28,950 nt of DNA from CAYTRP01 sp964625145 (lineage in GTDB: Bacteria; Sumerlaeota; Sumerlaeia; SLMS01; JAHLLQ01): NCBI GenBank assembly GCA_964625145.1, contig CAZVAQ010000034.1, positions 1 through 28,950 of the forward strand, in the 5' to 3' direction. Under the pieces are notes generated by a model that saw only the letters and a list, made by a program, of their open reading frames with translations, was not told where the DNA came from and did not search any database. This document shows, in pieces, positions 6,753-15,080 of the stretch (its first letter is position 1; the number at the start of each line of letters is the position of its first letter). The position numbers and the translations under genes are program-made.

Positions 6753-8201
6753 ATGGAATTCGAACCCGTCATCGGATTCGAAGTACACACGGAACTGAAG
6801 ACCCGCACGAAGGTGTGGTGCGGATGCTCGACGGAGTTCGGCGCGCCGCCCAACACGCAGGTCTGCCCCGTTTGCCTCGGCATGCCGGGCTCGCTCCCGG
6901 TTCTCAACCGCGAGGCGCTGCTCATCTCCTTGCGCGTGGCGATGGCACTGAACGCGGACATCCCCGAGGTGTGCTGGTTCGACCGCAAGAACTACTACTA
7001 CCCGGACCTGCCCAAGAATTACCAGATCAGCCAGCAATACGAACCACTTGGGCGCGACGGCTGGATCGACATCGCGCTCCCCGATGGCAGCACCAAGCGC
7101 ATCGGGATGGACAACCTCCACCTGGAGGAGGACGCCGGCAAGAACCTTCACCCGGAAGACCAGGCCCATGTGAATTACTCGCTGGTGGATCTCAACCGGG
7201 CGGGCACTCCGCTGCTGGAGATCGTGACCAAGCCGGAGATCCGCAACAAGGAGGAGGCCGAAGCCTTTATGAAGGGCATGCGGGCGCTGCTTTTGTATGT
7301 GGACGCGTCCGATTGCAAGATGGAGGAAGGGCGGCTGCGCTTCGAGCTCAACATCTCCGTGCGCGAGAAGGGGAGTGACAAGCTCGGCACCAAGGTCGAG
7401 ATCAAGAACCTGAACTCCATCAGCGTTGTCCTCAAGTGCATCGACGCGGAGTTCGAGCGGCAGACCGAATTGATCCGCAACGGCCAGCGCGTCGAAGCCG
7501 AGACGCGGTTGTGGGACGAACAGAAGATGGTCACGCGCGCGATGCGCAGCAAGGAAACCAGCCACGACTATCGCTACTTCCCGGATCCCGACCTGGTCGA
7601 CATTCGCGTGACGGAGTCGATGCGTCGCGAAGTTGAAGCAACTCTGCCCGAGCTCCCCCTGGCGCGTCGCGCGCGATTCATTGAGCAGTATGGCCTGTCC
7701 GAATACGACGCCGGCGTGCTGACCGCGCAGAAGGCCATGGCGGATTACTTCGAGGTAGCGGTGAAGCTGCACGACAACCCGAAGTCCATCGCGAACTGGA
7801 TGATGACGGAAATGATCCGTCGCCTCAGCGAACTGGGCGAGGACGCCAGCCCGGCGGATTTTCCGGTCAAGCCGGTGGGACTTGCGGAGTTGGTCCGGCT
7901 GATCGACGACGGCACCATCACCGGCAAGATCGCCAAGCAGGTCTATCCCGCGATGGTGGAGGAAGCCAAACTCCCCTCGGTCATCGTGGAGGAGAAGGGC
8001 CTGAAGCCGATCGACGACTCCAACCTGGAACCCATCGTGCAGAAGGTCCTGGACGAGAACCCGCAGATGGTGCAGGACGTGAAGAGTGGAAAGATGAAGG
8101 CCATCGGCGGCCTGATGGGCCAAGTCATGCGTGCGACCGGCGGCAAAGCCAATCCGGCAACTGTGCAGCCGCTGATCAAGAAGCTGATTGGCGTCGAGTA
8201 A
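6753..8201 (+). CDS. gatB: Asp-tRNA(Asn)/Glu-tRNA(Gln) amidotransferase subunit B
   Basis: 482 aa, normal length. GatB is the tRNA-binding kinase subunit of the GatCAB complex, which amidates mischarged Glu-tRNA(Gln) and Asp-tRNA(Asn). Signatures: FEPVIGFEVHTEL at the start, zinc-ligand cysteines in CGCSTEFG and CPVCLGMPGSLPVLN, the conserved KNYYYPDLPKNYQISQ, EEDAGK, DLNRAGTPLLEIV, EGRLRFELNISVR, and KVEIKNLNS. The C-terminal YqeY-like tail (GLMGQVMRATGGKANP) is intact. The frame is open far upstream, but that part is antisense to bpt; the ATG at 6753 follows AAGGG. gatA and gatC are not adjacent. Presence implies an organism lacking GlnRS and/or AsnRS. Confidence 0.97.
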   Translation: MEFEPVIGFEVHTELKTRTKVWCGCSTEFGAPPNTQVCPVCLGMPGSLPVLNREALLISLRVAMALNADIPEVCWFDRKNYYYPDLPKNYQISQQYEPLGRDGWIDIALPDGSTKRIGMDNLHLEEDAGKNLHPEDQAHVNYSLVDLNRAGTPLLEIVTKPEIRNKEEAEAFMKGMRALLLYVDASDCKMEEGRLRFELNISVREKGSDKLGTKVEIKNLNSISVVLKCIDAEFERQTELIRNGQRVEAETRLWDEQKMVTRAMRSKETSHDYRYFPDPDLVDIRVTESMRREVEATLPELPLARRARFIEQYGLSEYDAGVLTAQKAMADYFEVAVKLHDNPKSIANWMMTEMIRRLSELGEDASPADFPVKPVGLAELVRLIDDGTITGKIAKQVYPAMVEEAKLPSVIVEEKGLKPIDDSNLEPIVQKVLDENPQMVQDVKSGKMKAIGGLMGQVMRATGGKANPATVQPLIKKLIGVE

Positions 8202-8313
8202 TCACCAAGTGTCATTCACCTGACCCGAGTATCTTACTTCAAGGCTTTCCTCTCGCTGCCGTCCCTGATGTACCTGCCGTCACTTTCCCATCAAGCCACC
8301 AAGGATCCATCCC

Positions 8314-9045
8314 ATGCGTATCGACAAGCGCCAACCGGAAGAGCTGCGCGAGATTACCATCGAGGCCAATCCCCTGCGCTTTGCCGAGGGTTCGTGCGAG
8401 ATTCGATGGGGCCGCAACCGCATCCTGTGCGCCGCCACGGTCGAGGGCGCCGTCCCCCGCTGGCTGGCAGGACAGGGCAAGGGTTGGGTCACCGCTGAGT
8501 ACGCCATGCTGCCGCGTTCCAGCCGGCAACGCATCACCCGCGACTCCCAGCGCCAAAAGCCCAACAGCCGCGCCTTGGAAATCCAGCGTATCATCGGCCG
8601 GTCGCTGCGCGCCGTGGTTGACCTGAAGGCATTGGGCGAACGCACCATCACCATCGACTGCGACGTCATAGAGGCCGACGGTGGAACGCGCTGCGCCAGC
8701 ATCACGGGCGGCTTCATCGCATTGGCGCTGGCCGCACGGCAAATGCGCGAGCAGGAACAACTCGGCAAGAACGCCCGTCTGCTCAAGGACTACGTCGCGG
8801 CCGTCAGCGTCGGCATTGTCGAAGGGCGCCGGGTCGTGGACTTGAACTATATGGAAGACAGCCAGGCCGAGACGGACATGAACATCGTCATGACGGGGTC
8901 GGGCAATTTCGTGGAGGTGCAGGGCACTGCGGAGGGAGAGGCCTTCCCCCGTGAGGACCTCGATGCGCTGCTCGACCTGGGGTCACGCGCCGTCGCCCGG
9001 CTGGTGGAAATCCAAAAGTCGGTTGTGAACATTGAGGGCCTGTGA
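8314..9045 (+). CDS. rph: Ribonuclease PH
   Basis: 243 aa, the family's usual size. A phosphorolytic 3'-5' exoribonuclease that trims tRNA 3' ends beyond CCA and forms a ring hexamer. Visible signatures: WGRNRILCAATVEG, the GWVTAEYAMLPRSS segment with the RxxR of the phosphate site, RALEIQRIIGRSLRA, and TIDCDVIEADGGTRCASITGG split by the active-site Asp residues. The C-terminus VEVQGTAEGEAFPRED is typical. AAGGA precedes the ATG. It is probably in one transcription direction with gatB (112 bases upstream) and the nuclease-family gene downstream. Confidence 0.97.
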   Translation: MRIDKRQPEELREITIEANPLRFAEGSCEIRWGRNRILCAATVEGAVPRWLAGQGKGWVTAEYAMLPRSSRQRITRDSQRQKPNSRALEIQRIIGRSLRAVVDLKALGERTITIDCDVIEADGGTRCASITGGFIALALAARQMREQEQLGKNARLLKDYVAAVSVGIVEGRRVVDLNYMEDSQAETDMNIVMTGSGNFVEVQGTAEGEAFPREDLDALLDLGSRAVARLVEIQKSVVNIEGL

Positions 9046-9138
9046 GGCCACGCCCGGATGGGGGAAACTCTTGCATTGGCGTTGGACCTCCACTAAATGT
9101 CCCTGCAATTGGAGCGGCAGGCAGGAGGCCCACGAACA

Positions 9139-9555
9139 ATGATTGAGATGGAACTGCGCGAGATTCACATCAGCCACGCCACGCCGTATCACCTGGTCGT
9201 GCTGGAGGAGAAGAACGGCGAGGGACGCGCCTTTCCCATCTACATCGGCGAGGGCGAGGCCAAGGCGGCGGACAATGCGATCTTCCAACGCAAGACCCCG
9301 CGCCCGCTCACCCATGATCTTATCATCAATGTGATCGAGGGGTTGGACTGCGAGCTGGAAGGAATCATGGTCGACGCGCTGGACAACGACACGTTTCACG
9401 GCAAGTTGTTGCTCCGCACATCCGAAGGCAAACACATCAAGATCGACTCACGCCCCAGCGACGCGATCGTCCTCGCCACCAAAGCCGGCGTCCCCATCTT
9501 CGTCGCGGAAGAAGTGTTGGAAAGCATGCACAGGGAGGAGGGGGAGGAAGGATAA
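9139..9555 (+). CDS. Bifunctional nuclease family protein (BFN/DUF151)
   Basis: 138 aa. The family core is complete: FPIYIGEGEAKAADNAI, RPLTHDLI, and KIDSRPSDAIVLATKAGVPIFV. Plant and thermophile members have reported DNase/RNase activity; the bacterial role is not settled. I start at the ATG at 9139, preceded by GGAGG with an 11-base gap. An ATG at 9097 adds 14 residues but has no ribosome site. The stop TAA lies within a 21-base repeat shared with the SDR gene end. It lies 93 bases after rph and converges on the gene at 9648. Confidence 0.92.
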   Translation: MIEMELREIHISHATPYHLVVLEEKNGEGRAFPIYIGEGEAKAADNAIFQRKTPRPLTHDLIINVIEGLDCELEGIMVDALDNDTFHGKLLLRTSEGKHIKIDSRPSDAIVLATKAGVPIFVAEEVLESMHREEGEEG

Positions 9556-9564
9556 AGTATAAAG
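9544..9564 (+). repeat. 21-base repeat copy spanning the BFN-family gene stop
   Basis: Identical over 21 bases to the minus-strand sequence 5047-5027. Here the last codons (GAG GAA GGA) and the TAA stop are part of the repeat, followed by AGTATAAAG and then ATGAATC. This links the GGATAAA and ATGAATT unit types in one tract. Confidence 0.85.
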
Positions 9565-9610
9565 ATGAATCTTGTGTCAGACCTACTGCCAATCGCCGAA
9601 GCCAGTCTTA

Positions 9611-9647
9611 CCTTTGTCCTTTATCCTTAAGCCTTTGTCCTCTTCTT
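9611..9647 (-). repeat. Heptamer array (GGACAAA/GGATAAA) directly after the stop of the gene at 9648
   Basis: Read on the minus strand, after TGA and seven purines, four units follow without a break: GGACAAA (9640-9634), GGCTTAA (9633-9627), GGATAAA (9626-9620), GGACAAA (9619-9613). A final GG follows. Facing the tract at 9544-9564, it creates a 10-bp inverted repeat AAGGATAAAG / CTTTATCCTT with a 61-base spacer. Confidence 0.8.
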
Positions 9648-10178
9648 TCAGTCGTCCTCGAGTGTGAACGGCACCGTCCCGTCCGCGTTGAGTCGCTTGG
9701 GTGGATTGGGGCCGTAGAGCTCTTCCTCAAACTCCTCGGCACGGGTGATAGGGCGGGTGGTTCGCGTCTCGCCGCTACCGGGGGTGGGGGTCTCGGTGCC
9801 CAGGAATGGCTTGCCGAGCTTCGGGAGTGTGGAACTGGAGCTGGAGGAAGTGGAACGCGAGCTGAACGGCGCCATTCCACTTGGAGTGCGGTCGCCCAGC
9901 GGAGTCACGCTTCCCTCTGAATGATAGCGCAGGATGGTGTGCAACTGGCCGGCCACGACCAAGGCATCCTTGAACTTGATCGTGCGCGGGATCATGTCCG
10001 TGAAACCCTCCAAGGCGCTGACGCCCGGATACACTTCGCGTGCCTGGCGCAGGAGGATGTTGAACAGGCGCGTGGTATCCTCATCCACGGCCATGGTGGG
10101 GGCATTGGCCGCGTTGAAGCGAATGTCGTCGTAGAACTGGCGCGCCAGCGCCGTCAAAACCGTCTTGTCGGGACGCAT
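9648..10178 (-). CDS. Hypothetical protein, third gene of the pfkB-hom operon
   Basis: 176 aa, not recognised. The N-terminal half (about 1-90) is helical and soluble-looking: VLTALARQFYDDIRF, DEDTTRLFNILLRQAREVYPG, then KFKDALVVAGQLHTILRY. The C-terminal half is low-complexity, with a serine run and Pro/Thr/Gly-rich stretches, ending in an acidic block (EEFEEELYG) and TLEDD. There is no signal peptide or membrane helix. The ATG at 10178 is 35 bases after the hom stop; a TTG at 10217 overlapping hom would add 13 residues. Its frame is long, codon use matches the neighbours, and it sits in the operon, so it is probably real. Function unknown. Confidence 0.65.
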   Translation of the reverse strand: MRPDKTVLTALARQFYDDIRFNAANAPTMAVDEDTTRLFNILLRQAREVYPGVSALEGFTDMIPRTIKFKDALVVAGQLHTILRYHSEGSVTPLGDRTPSGMAPFSSRSTSSSSSSTLPKLGKPFLGTETPTPGSGETRTTRPITRAEEFEEELYGPNPPKRLNADGTVPFTLEDD

Positions 10179-10213
10179 AGGAGCAGAGCCTTTCGTGCGC
10201 CGGATGTCGGGGA

Positions 10214-11512
10214 TCAAAACTTCAGGGGACGCTCGGCGTTCTCCTGCAGGGCGACCCGGATCTCACATGCGGCGTCCTTCTTGATACCAAGCGAGACCAG
10301 CTTGCCAAGGGTTTCCTCGCGCTGGTCTGCCGTCTGCACCGGCAAGGACAGGAAAACCGCCCCATCGGTTTCCGCCACCACCTGCCTTCCGAGGGATTTC
10401 GCCACCCCTGCAGAATCGCGGGTCAGCACGCGCAGCAGGCGCGCCGGGTGCGAAACCTCGGCCAGACGGCACTCCTCCTGCCCCACGGGACGCGGCATGC
10501 GCAACGGATTCATCCTTTGAAGAGTCGCGCAGTCTGCCGCCAAGGCGATCTGCATCAGGTCGCTCATGACGCCGCTGGACGTCGACCCCTGTCCGGCGCC
10601 GGCGCCCATGGCAAAGGTTGGCCCGATCGGCTCCGCATCCACCATGACTGCGTTCACCACTCCACGCGTGCGCCCCATCAGGTGGTCGGTGGGCACCAGG
10701 GTCGGCCAAACTGAAAGGGCCAGCGCACCACTTTCGTCGAGGCCGGCGGTGGCGAGCAGCTTGATGGTCTGGTCGCGCTCGCGGGCGAAGGCAAAGTCCG
10801 CCGCCGTGATGCGCGTCACACCCTCGCGCACGACGTCTGCGGCCCGGGCGTCGATGCCAAAGGCCAGTGCGCCGAGGATCGCAATCTTGTGCGCTGCGTC
10901 CACACCTTCCACGTCCAGCGTCGGGTCGGGCTCGGCATATCCCAGGCGCTGCGCGTCGGCAACGACTGCAGCGTAATCGGCCGACGCGTCATCCTCCATC
11001 CGCGAGAGGATGTAGTTCGTCGTGCCATTGAGGATGCCGTGAATCTTGTTGATGCGATTGGGGAGCAGCGCGCCCTGGAATGACTTGATGATCGGGATGC
11101 CCGCACCAACGGCCGCCTCGAACAGGATGGACACCTTGTGCTTGTCAGCCAGGTCAAACAACTCTGCGCCATACTCGGCGATGAGAGCCTTGTTGGCGGT
11201 GACCACATGCTTGCCGGCCTTGAGACATGCCTCAACGATGCGGCGTGAAACGCCCGTGCCACCCACCAGTTCGACGACGGCTTCGATCTCCGGGTCGGCG
11301 GTGATGTCCTGGTAATCGCTGGTCAGCTCGATGCCCCTCGTCGACACTCCGCGGTCGCGCGTGATGTCCACGTCACAGATCGTCTTCAGGCGGATCGGCC
11401 GGCCCAGACGCGATTCCAGCACCTCCTGGTAGTCGCGCACATGGCGGACAACCCCGGTGCCGATGTTTCCAAAACCGATGAGGGCAAAGACGAAAGGACG
11501 CGAGGCGGACAT
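10214..11512 (-). CDS. hom: Homoserine dehydrogenase
   Basis: 432 aa. It reduces aspartate semialdehyde to homoserine for threonine, isoleucine and methionine synthesis. The NAD(P)-binding motif is GFGNIGTG (residues 13-20). Catalytic-domain blocks include VVTANKALIAEYG, FEAAVGAGIPIIKS, HGILNGTTNYIL, DVEGVDAAHKIAILG, and a GAGAGQGSTSSGVMSDL segment. A C-terminal region of about 75 residues (ARLLRVLTRDSAGVAKSL...) has the length and pattern of an ACT domain but lacks the usual DxPGV form, so threonine feedback is uncertain. AGGAG precedes the ATG by eight bases and is caught in a small hairpin. It is 31 bases after pfkB. Confidence 0.96.
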   Translation of the reverse strand: MSASRPFVFALIGFGNIGTGVVRHVRDYQEVLESRLGRPIRLKTICDVDITRDRGVSTRGIELTSDYQDITADPEIEAVVELVGGTGVSRRIVEACLKAGKHVVTANKALIAEYGAELFDLADKHKVSILFEAAVGAGIPIIKSFQGALLPNRINKIHGILNGTTNYILSRMEDDASADYAAVVADAQRLGYAEPDPTLDVEGVDAAHKIAILGALAFGIDARAADVVREGVTRITAADFAFARERDQTIKLLATAGLDESGALALSVWPTLVPTDHLMGRTRGVVNAVMVDAEPIGPTFAMGAGAGQGSTSSGVMSDLMQIALAADCATLQRMNPLRMPRPVGQEECRLAEVSHPARLLRVLTRDSAGVAKSLGRQVVAETDGAVFLSLPVQTADQREETLGKLVSLGIKKDAACEIRVALQENAERPLKF

Positions 11513-11526
11513 CAGGACAGCTCCTG
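11513..11526 (-). promoter_or_regulatory. Hairpin enclosing the hom ribosome binding site
   Basis: CAGGA and TCCTG, separated by a 4-base loop, immediately precede the hom ATG. The 5' arm and loop contain AGGAG. A ribosome finishing pfkB 18 bases upstream could open it, giving translational coupling. The stem is only 5 bp, so the effect may be small. Confidence 0.35.
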
Positions 11527-11543
11527 GATTGAGTAAAGGTATC

Positions 11544-12500
11544 TTAGGACTTGGTGACCAGGCCGCGGGGCTGGAGCGTCTCGCGGTCCAGCTCCGGCAC
11601 CGTCATCATCTCGATGATCCGGTCCAGACGGTCATGCACTTCCTGCGGAGAGACGGACATTAGGCGATCGACGCTGAACTCCTCCACCACAAAGCTGGCC
11701 ATCAGGGTTCCGACCACCAGCGCGCGGCGCACGTTTTCCGGCGTGGCACTCCCCAGCCTGGACAGATAGGCCACCAGCGCGCCGGCAAACGTGTCGCCCG
11801 CGCCCGTGGGGTCCTTCACGGTCTCCAAGGGGAATGCCGGAACCGAGAACATCCCGTCCTGCTGGAAGAGGAGCGCTCCGTGTTCGCCCTTCTTGATGAC
11901 AACGCTGGAGGGGCCCATCTCCAAGAGCCTCCGCCCCGCCTCGACGAGGCTGTCCACACCACAATACTGCCGCGCTTCCTCCTCGTTGAGCAGGAGAAGG
12001 TGAACGCGCTTGATGACCTCGGTCAGCTCCTCACGGTTGCCGCTGATCCAGAAGTTCATGGTGTCCAGCGCCACCAGCTCAGGGGCTTCCAGTTGGTCCA
12101 GCACCGAGAGCTGCAGGGCGGGATGAATATTGGCCAGGAACACGAAGCGCGCGGCGCGGTGCTGGGCGGAAAGCTGGGGGTTGAAATCCAGCAGGACGTT
12201 CAGGTCCGTCGCCAGCGTGGTACGCTGGTTCATGTCCTCCTCGTAGCGCCCGGCCCAATGAAACGACAGCCCCTCGGCGATCTCCAAGCCGGAGATGTCC
12301 ACCTCGCGGCTGGTCAGCCGGTCGATGTATTCCTGGGGAAAGTCCTGCCCGACATTGGCCAAGACCGCCACCGGCGCAAACCACGACCCGGCGATGGCAC
12401 CATAGGAGGCCGAGCCCCCCAACGCGCGCTCCACGCGACCGTGTCGCGGGGTTTCCACCGTGTCCAACGCAACGGTGCCGATCATCAAAGCATGAGACAT
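11544..12500 (-). CDS. PfkB-family (ribokinase-like) carbohydrate kinase
   Basis: 318 aa, cytoplasmic. The N-terminal GGSASYGAIA (28-37) matches the PfkB substrate-side glycine motif, and LLNEEEA (170-176) is the NxxE magnesium region. The signature DPTGAGDTFAGA (230-241) carries the anion hole and catalytic base Asp236. The substrate (sugar, nucleoside or other) cannot be told; aromatic residues FHWAGRYEE replace the usual sugar contacts. GGAAAGG lies eight bases before the ATG. It leads an operon with hom and the unknown gene at 9648. A long nested inverted repeat lies 27 bases upstream of the start. Confidence 0.93.
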   Translation of the reverse strand: MSHALMIGTVALDTVETPRHGRVERALGGSASYGAIAGSWFAPVAVLANVGQDFPQEYIDRLTSREVDISGLEIAEGLSFHWAGRYEEDMNQRTTLATDLNVLLDFNPQLSAQHRAARFVFLANIHPALQLSVLDQLEAPELVALDTMNFWISGNREELTEVIKRVHLLLLNEEEARQYCGVDSLVEAGRRLLEMGPSSVVIKKGEHGALLFQQDGMFSVPAFPLETVKDPTGAGDTFAGALVAYLSRLGSATPENVRRALVVGTLMASFVVEEFSVDRLMSVSPQEVHDRLDRIIEMMTVPELDRETLQPRGLVTKS

Positions 12501-12526
12501 GGAGTAGCCTTTCCGGGCTGGTCTTT

Positions 12527-12581
12527 GGACGGGACGACTGGATTTCCCTGTGAGAGTCCGGAATCCAGCGAGTGCCCGTCC
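12527..12581 (-). promoter_or_regulatory. Two-tier inverted repeat in the pfkB-hom leader
   Basis: The outer arms are GGACGGG (12527-12533) and CCCGTCC (12575-12581). The inner arms are CTGGATT (12538-12544) and AATCCAG (12562-12568), with two more pairs across a bulge. Together they make a long imperfect hairpin in the 5' leader of pfkB. It could be a leader regulatory structure, or a second terminator for the upstream gene. No U-run follows on the minus strand. Confidence 0.45.
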
Positions 12582-12641
12582 GGCGGGGCAAGGAAAGGAT
12601 CAGTGCCCCCACCGGCCCTGCCGCCCCAGCCACCAAGAAAT

Positions 12642-12671
12642 CGCCCGGGCCAACGCGAATCGGCCCGGGCG
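12642..12671 (-). terminator. Probable intrinsic terminator of the VIT/vWA gene
   Basis: CGCCCGGGCC and GGCCCGGGCG form a perfect 10-bp G+C stem with a 10-base loop. It starts 28 bases after the TAG stop at 12700. On the minus strand it is followed by ATTTCTTGG, a short weak U-rich tail. It isolates the VIT/vWA gene from the pfkB operon. Confidence 0.65.
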
Positions 12672-12699
12672 GGGGGTAGCTTGATGGCTTGTCAGCGGC

Positions 12700-14940
12700 C
12701 TACTTCCTCAGGCGATCCGGCAGTTTCGCAGGGTCTTCCTCGCCGTCCTCACCGATGATGATCAGGGTGCCGAGATACTCGAACTGCACCTTTTCACCAA
12801 GCTGGAGCACGTCGCGGATCTCCTCATGCTTTTCGTGCAGGGCGAACCACGCATCACTGAGATATTTGATCTTGATGGTCGACAATTCATCCAGCTTCTC
12901 GCCGGCCTGCTTCCAGCCGCCTTCCTGGAACTCGAAGCGGCGCTCTCCGATCCGGCGCGTGGCCATGTCCTTCTCCGACGCACTGACCGGGGCGTCGGCG
13001 GACTTCAGGGCTGACATCTCACGGGCAAAGCGGACGGCCGACTCGCCGGAGGTCGCGCTGGCCGCCGGTGCGGGAGACCGAAAGAGATCACCGCGAGAGG
13101 TGGTACCCGGTGCAGCGTCGAAAGCACCAGCTTCCGTATCGATCATACTCCAGTTCGCCACGGTGCTCTGCCTCCCTCGGCCATCAGTCATTGCCAAAGC
13201 TGGCTGCATGATCCTCATCTCGTCCTCGCGCACGAGGAAGCTGGTGTAGGGGGTGACCAGACGATGCTTCTCGGCCAAGGCGATGACTTCGTCCTTCAGC
13301 TCCGCCGTCTCGCCATTGCGGCGGATTTCGTCGAGGAGGAACCCAACCTTGCGGCTGGCCCAGAGGCTCTCGATGGAATCGTTCGTGGTGTCTGTGCGCG
13401 TGGGGAAATCGAGGTCAAACGTCTGGGACCACGCCTCGCCCGCCAGCTTGCCACTCACGGTCACCTTCCCTTTTCCGCCGGTCGCGTACTTGCCCAGGAT
13501 CCGGATGTCGCGCCCTGCAAAGAGGTCGGGCATCGGCCGTGGGAACACTTCACTTAGCGCGACGCCCTCAACGGCCAGCTCGATATTGGTCAGCATGGGT
13601 CGCGCGACCGAATCGTAAAGCGTGGACACCGCGATTTCCAGATCCTCCTCCGGCGCGACATAAACCGAGAGAGCCCGGGTGGAATCCGCCACCGAATCCA
13701 GCAGGCGCGTGTTCACGTCAAACCCGACACCGAAAGTGAAGACACGCAAGGAAGCGCCGTTGGCCTTCTGCAGGTTGGCAAGGATTCGGTCAGGATTCGT
13801 CTCCCCCACTGTCGGCTGTCCGTCAGTCAGGAAGAGAATCTGCGTCAGTTGATCGCTGACCTGCTGGGTGACGGCCTTGGTCAATGCCTCGTCAAGCGCG
13901 GTGCCGCCGCGGGCGACGATGGCGTCAATGAACCGGCGCGCGTCCTCCAGGTTGGAGCCGCTGGCGGGCATCGGCTTGTCGAAGAGCGACTCCACGGTAG
14001 TGCTGAAGGTCAGGATGTTGAAGGAATCCTTCTCCGGCAGCGCGGCGATGAGCTGGCGGGCAGCCTGCCGGGCCTGTTCAATCTTGGCGCCGCTCATGGA
14101 GCCGCTGACGTCCATGACCAGGACCATCGTCTTCGCCGGAGTCTGGGCCGATTCGATTTCCGACGGCGCTGCGAGAACCATCATGAAGGTGCCGTCGCGG
14201 CCCTCCAGCGGCTTGTTGGTCAGCAGATAGATGGACGGGCCACCCTGCTCCGGCGCGACCAACAGGCGGAACCGTCCGGTGTGGGCGGTGTTCGCCTTCA
14301 GGCGCACACTGGCCTCGCGGCGCGCTTCCTTGAAGTCCACATCAATGCCATGCGTCGGCGACAGGACCGAACCGAGAGCAGTGTTCCACTTCACGGTCGC
14401 GGTCAAGTCCGACTCGCGCGGCTTCATCGTGTCCGAAGCGGTGGAGAGCATGAAGTCATACGCATAGAGCCCACCTTCGCGCTTGAGAGGTTGCGTGAAG
14501 GAAATCTCGATGGGCATGTCCCCATTGGCGGGAATGGGATAAACTGAGACGCGGAATGTATTGCCGTCCACGTACTCCAGCAAGCCCGGGTCGACCATGC
14601 GGCGGACGATCTCCGTGTAGATGCGCTTGGCCTCGTCCTTGGGGAGCGCCTCGGCCTTTTGCACGACACCATTGATGACCATCTGGAAGTCGCTGACCAG
14701 CGCATCACTGGGAAGCGGCAGCAGGAATGTCCCCTCCAGATCCCGGGGATTCGGATTATGAAAGACCTGCTTCAGAGTTGTGACAGCCTGCGGACCTTCG
14801 ACACGGATATTGATGGTCTGGCTGCGCAGTTCAAAGGGTTGGTTGTTGGGTTCCACCGGGATCAGTATTCGAGCATCGACGGCGGTGGCGACGGCCAGCA
14901 GGGCACACAGCGCGCCGAGCCAACGGATGAGGAACTTCAT
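12700..14940 (-). CDS. Secreted VIT and von Willebrand factor A domain protein
   Basis: 746 aa. A signal peptide (MKFLIRWLGALCALLAVATA, cleavage likely after VDA) is followed by a VIT domain (about 30-160; ETxFxFPLP-like GTFLLPLPSDA, ALPKDEAKRIYTEI, NTFRVSVYPIPANGD). The vWA domain starts near 270 with a complete MIDAS, DVSGSMS (Asp277, Ser279, Ser281), later ARGGTALDEAL and FLTDGQPT. The C-terminal third is charged and of unknown fold. Related proteins resemble inter-alpha-trypsin-inhibitor heavy chains and proteobacterial sortase targets, but I see no LPxTG or C-terminal anchor, so it is probably periplasmic or released. The frame is open further upstream; the ATG at 14940 has GGAGG eight bases before it and starts the signal peptide. 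It is monocistronic and ends at a strong hairpin. Confidence 0.93.
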   Translation of the reverse strand: MKFLIRWLGALCALLAVATAVDARILIPVEPNNQPFELRSQTINIRVEGPQAVTTLKQVFHNPNPRDLEGTFLLPLPSDALVSDFQMVINGVVQKAEALPKDEAKRIYTEIVRRMVDPGLLEYVDGNTFRVSVYPIPANGDMPIEISFTQPLKREGGLYAYDFMLSTASDTMKPRESDLTATVKWNTALGSVLSPTHGIDVDFKEARREASVRLKANTAHTGRFRLLVAPEQGGPSIYLLTNKPLEGRDGTFMMVLAAPSEIESAQTPAKTMVLVMDVSGSMSGAKIEQARQAARQLIAALPEKDSFNILTFSTTVESLFDKPMPASGSNLEDARRFIDAIVARGGTALDEALTKAVTQQVSDQLTQILFLTDGQPTVGETNPDRILANLQKANGASLRVFTFGVGFDVNTRLLDSVADSTRALSVYVAPEEDLEIAVSTLYDSVARPMLTNIELAVEGVALSEVFPRPMPDLFAGRDIRILGKYATGGKGKVTVSGKLAGEAWSQTFDLDFPTRTDTTNDSIESLWASRKVGFLLDEIRRNGETAELKDEVIALAEKHRLVTPYTSFLVREDEMRIMQPALAMTDGRGRQSTVANWSMIDTEAGAFDAAPGTTSRGDLFRSPAPAASATSGESAVRFAREMSALKSADAPVSASEKDMATRRIGERRFEFQEGGWKQAGEKLDELSTIKIKYLSDAWFALHEKHEEIRDVLQLGEKVQFEYLGTLIIIGEDGEEDPAKLPDRLRK

Positions 14941-15080
14941 GTATACGGTCCTCCCTGGGGAATTGATGGGACTCACCGATGGACAATTGAGGGCGCCGTG
15001 AGGTTCCCGCCGTTCAGATGGCCATTGACGGAGGCTGCAAGCAGGCGGCATAAATCCAGCATCCTCAACGAGGTCTGAAC

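Noticed and set aside
6735..8123. Long minus-strand open frame antisense to gatB
   Set aside because: Composition rich in His, Leu and Val typical of shadow frames; gatB on the other strand is unambiguous.
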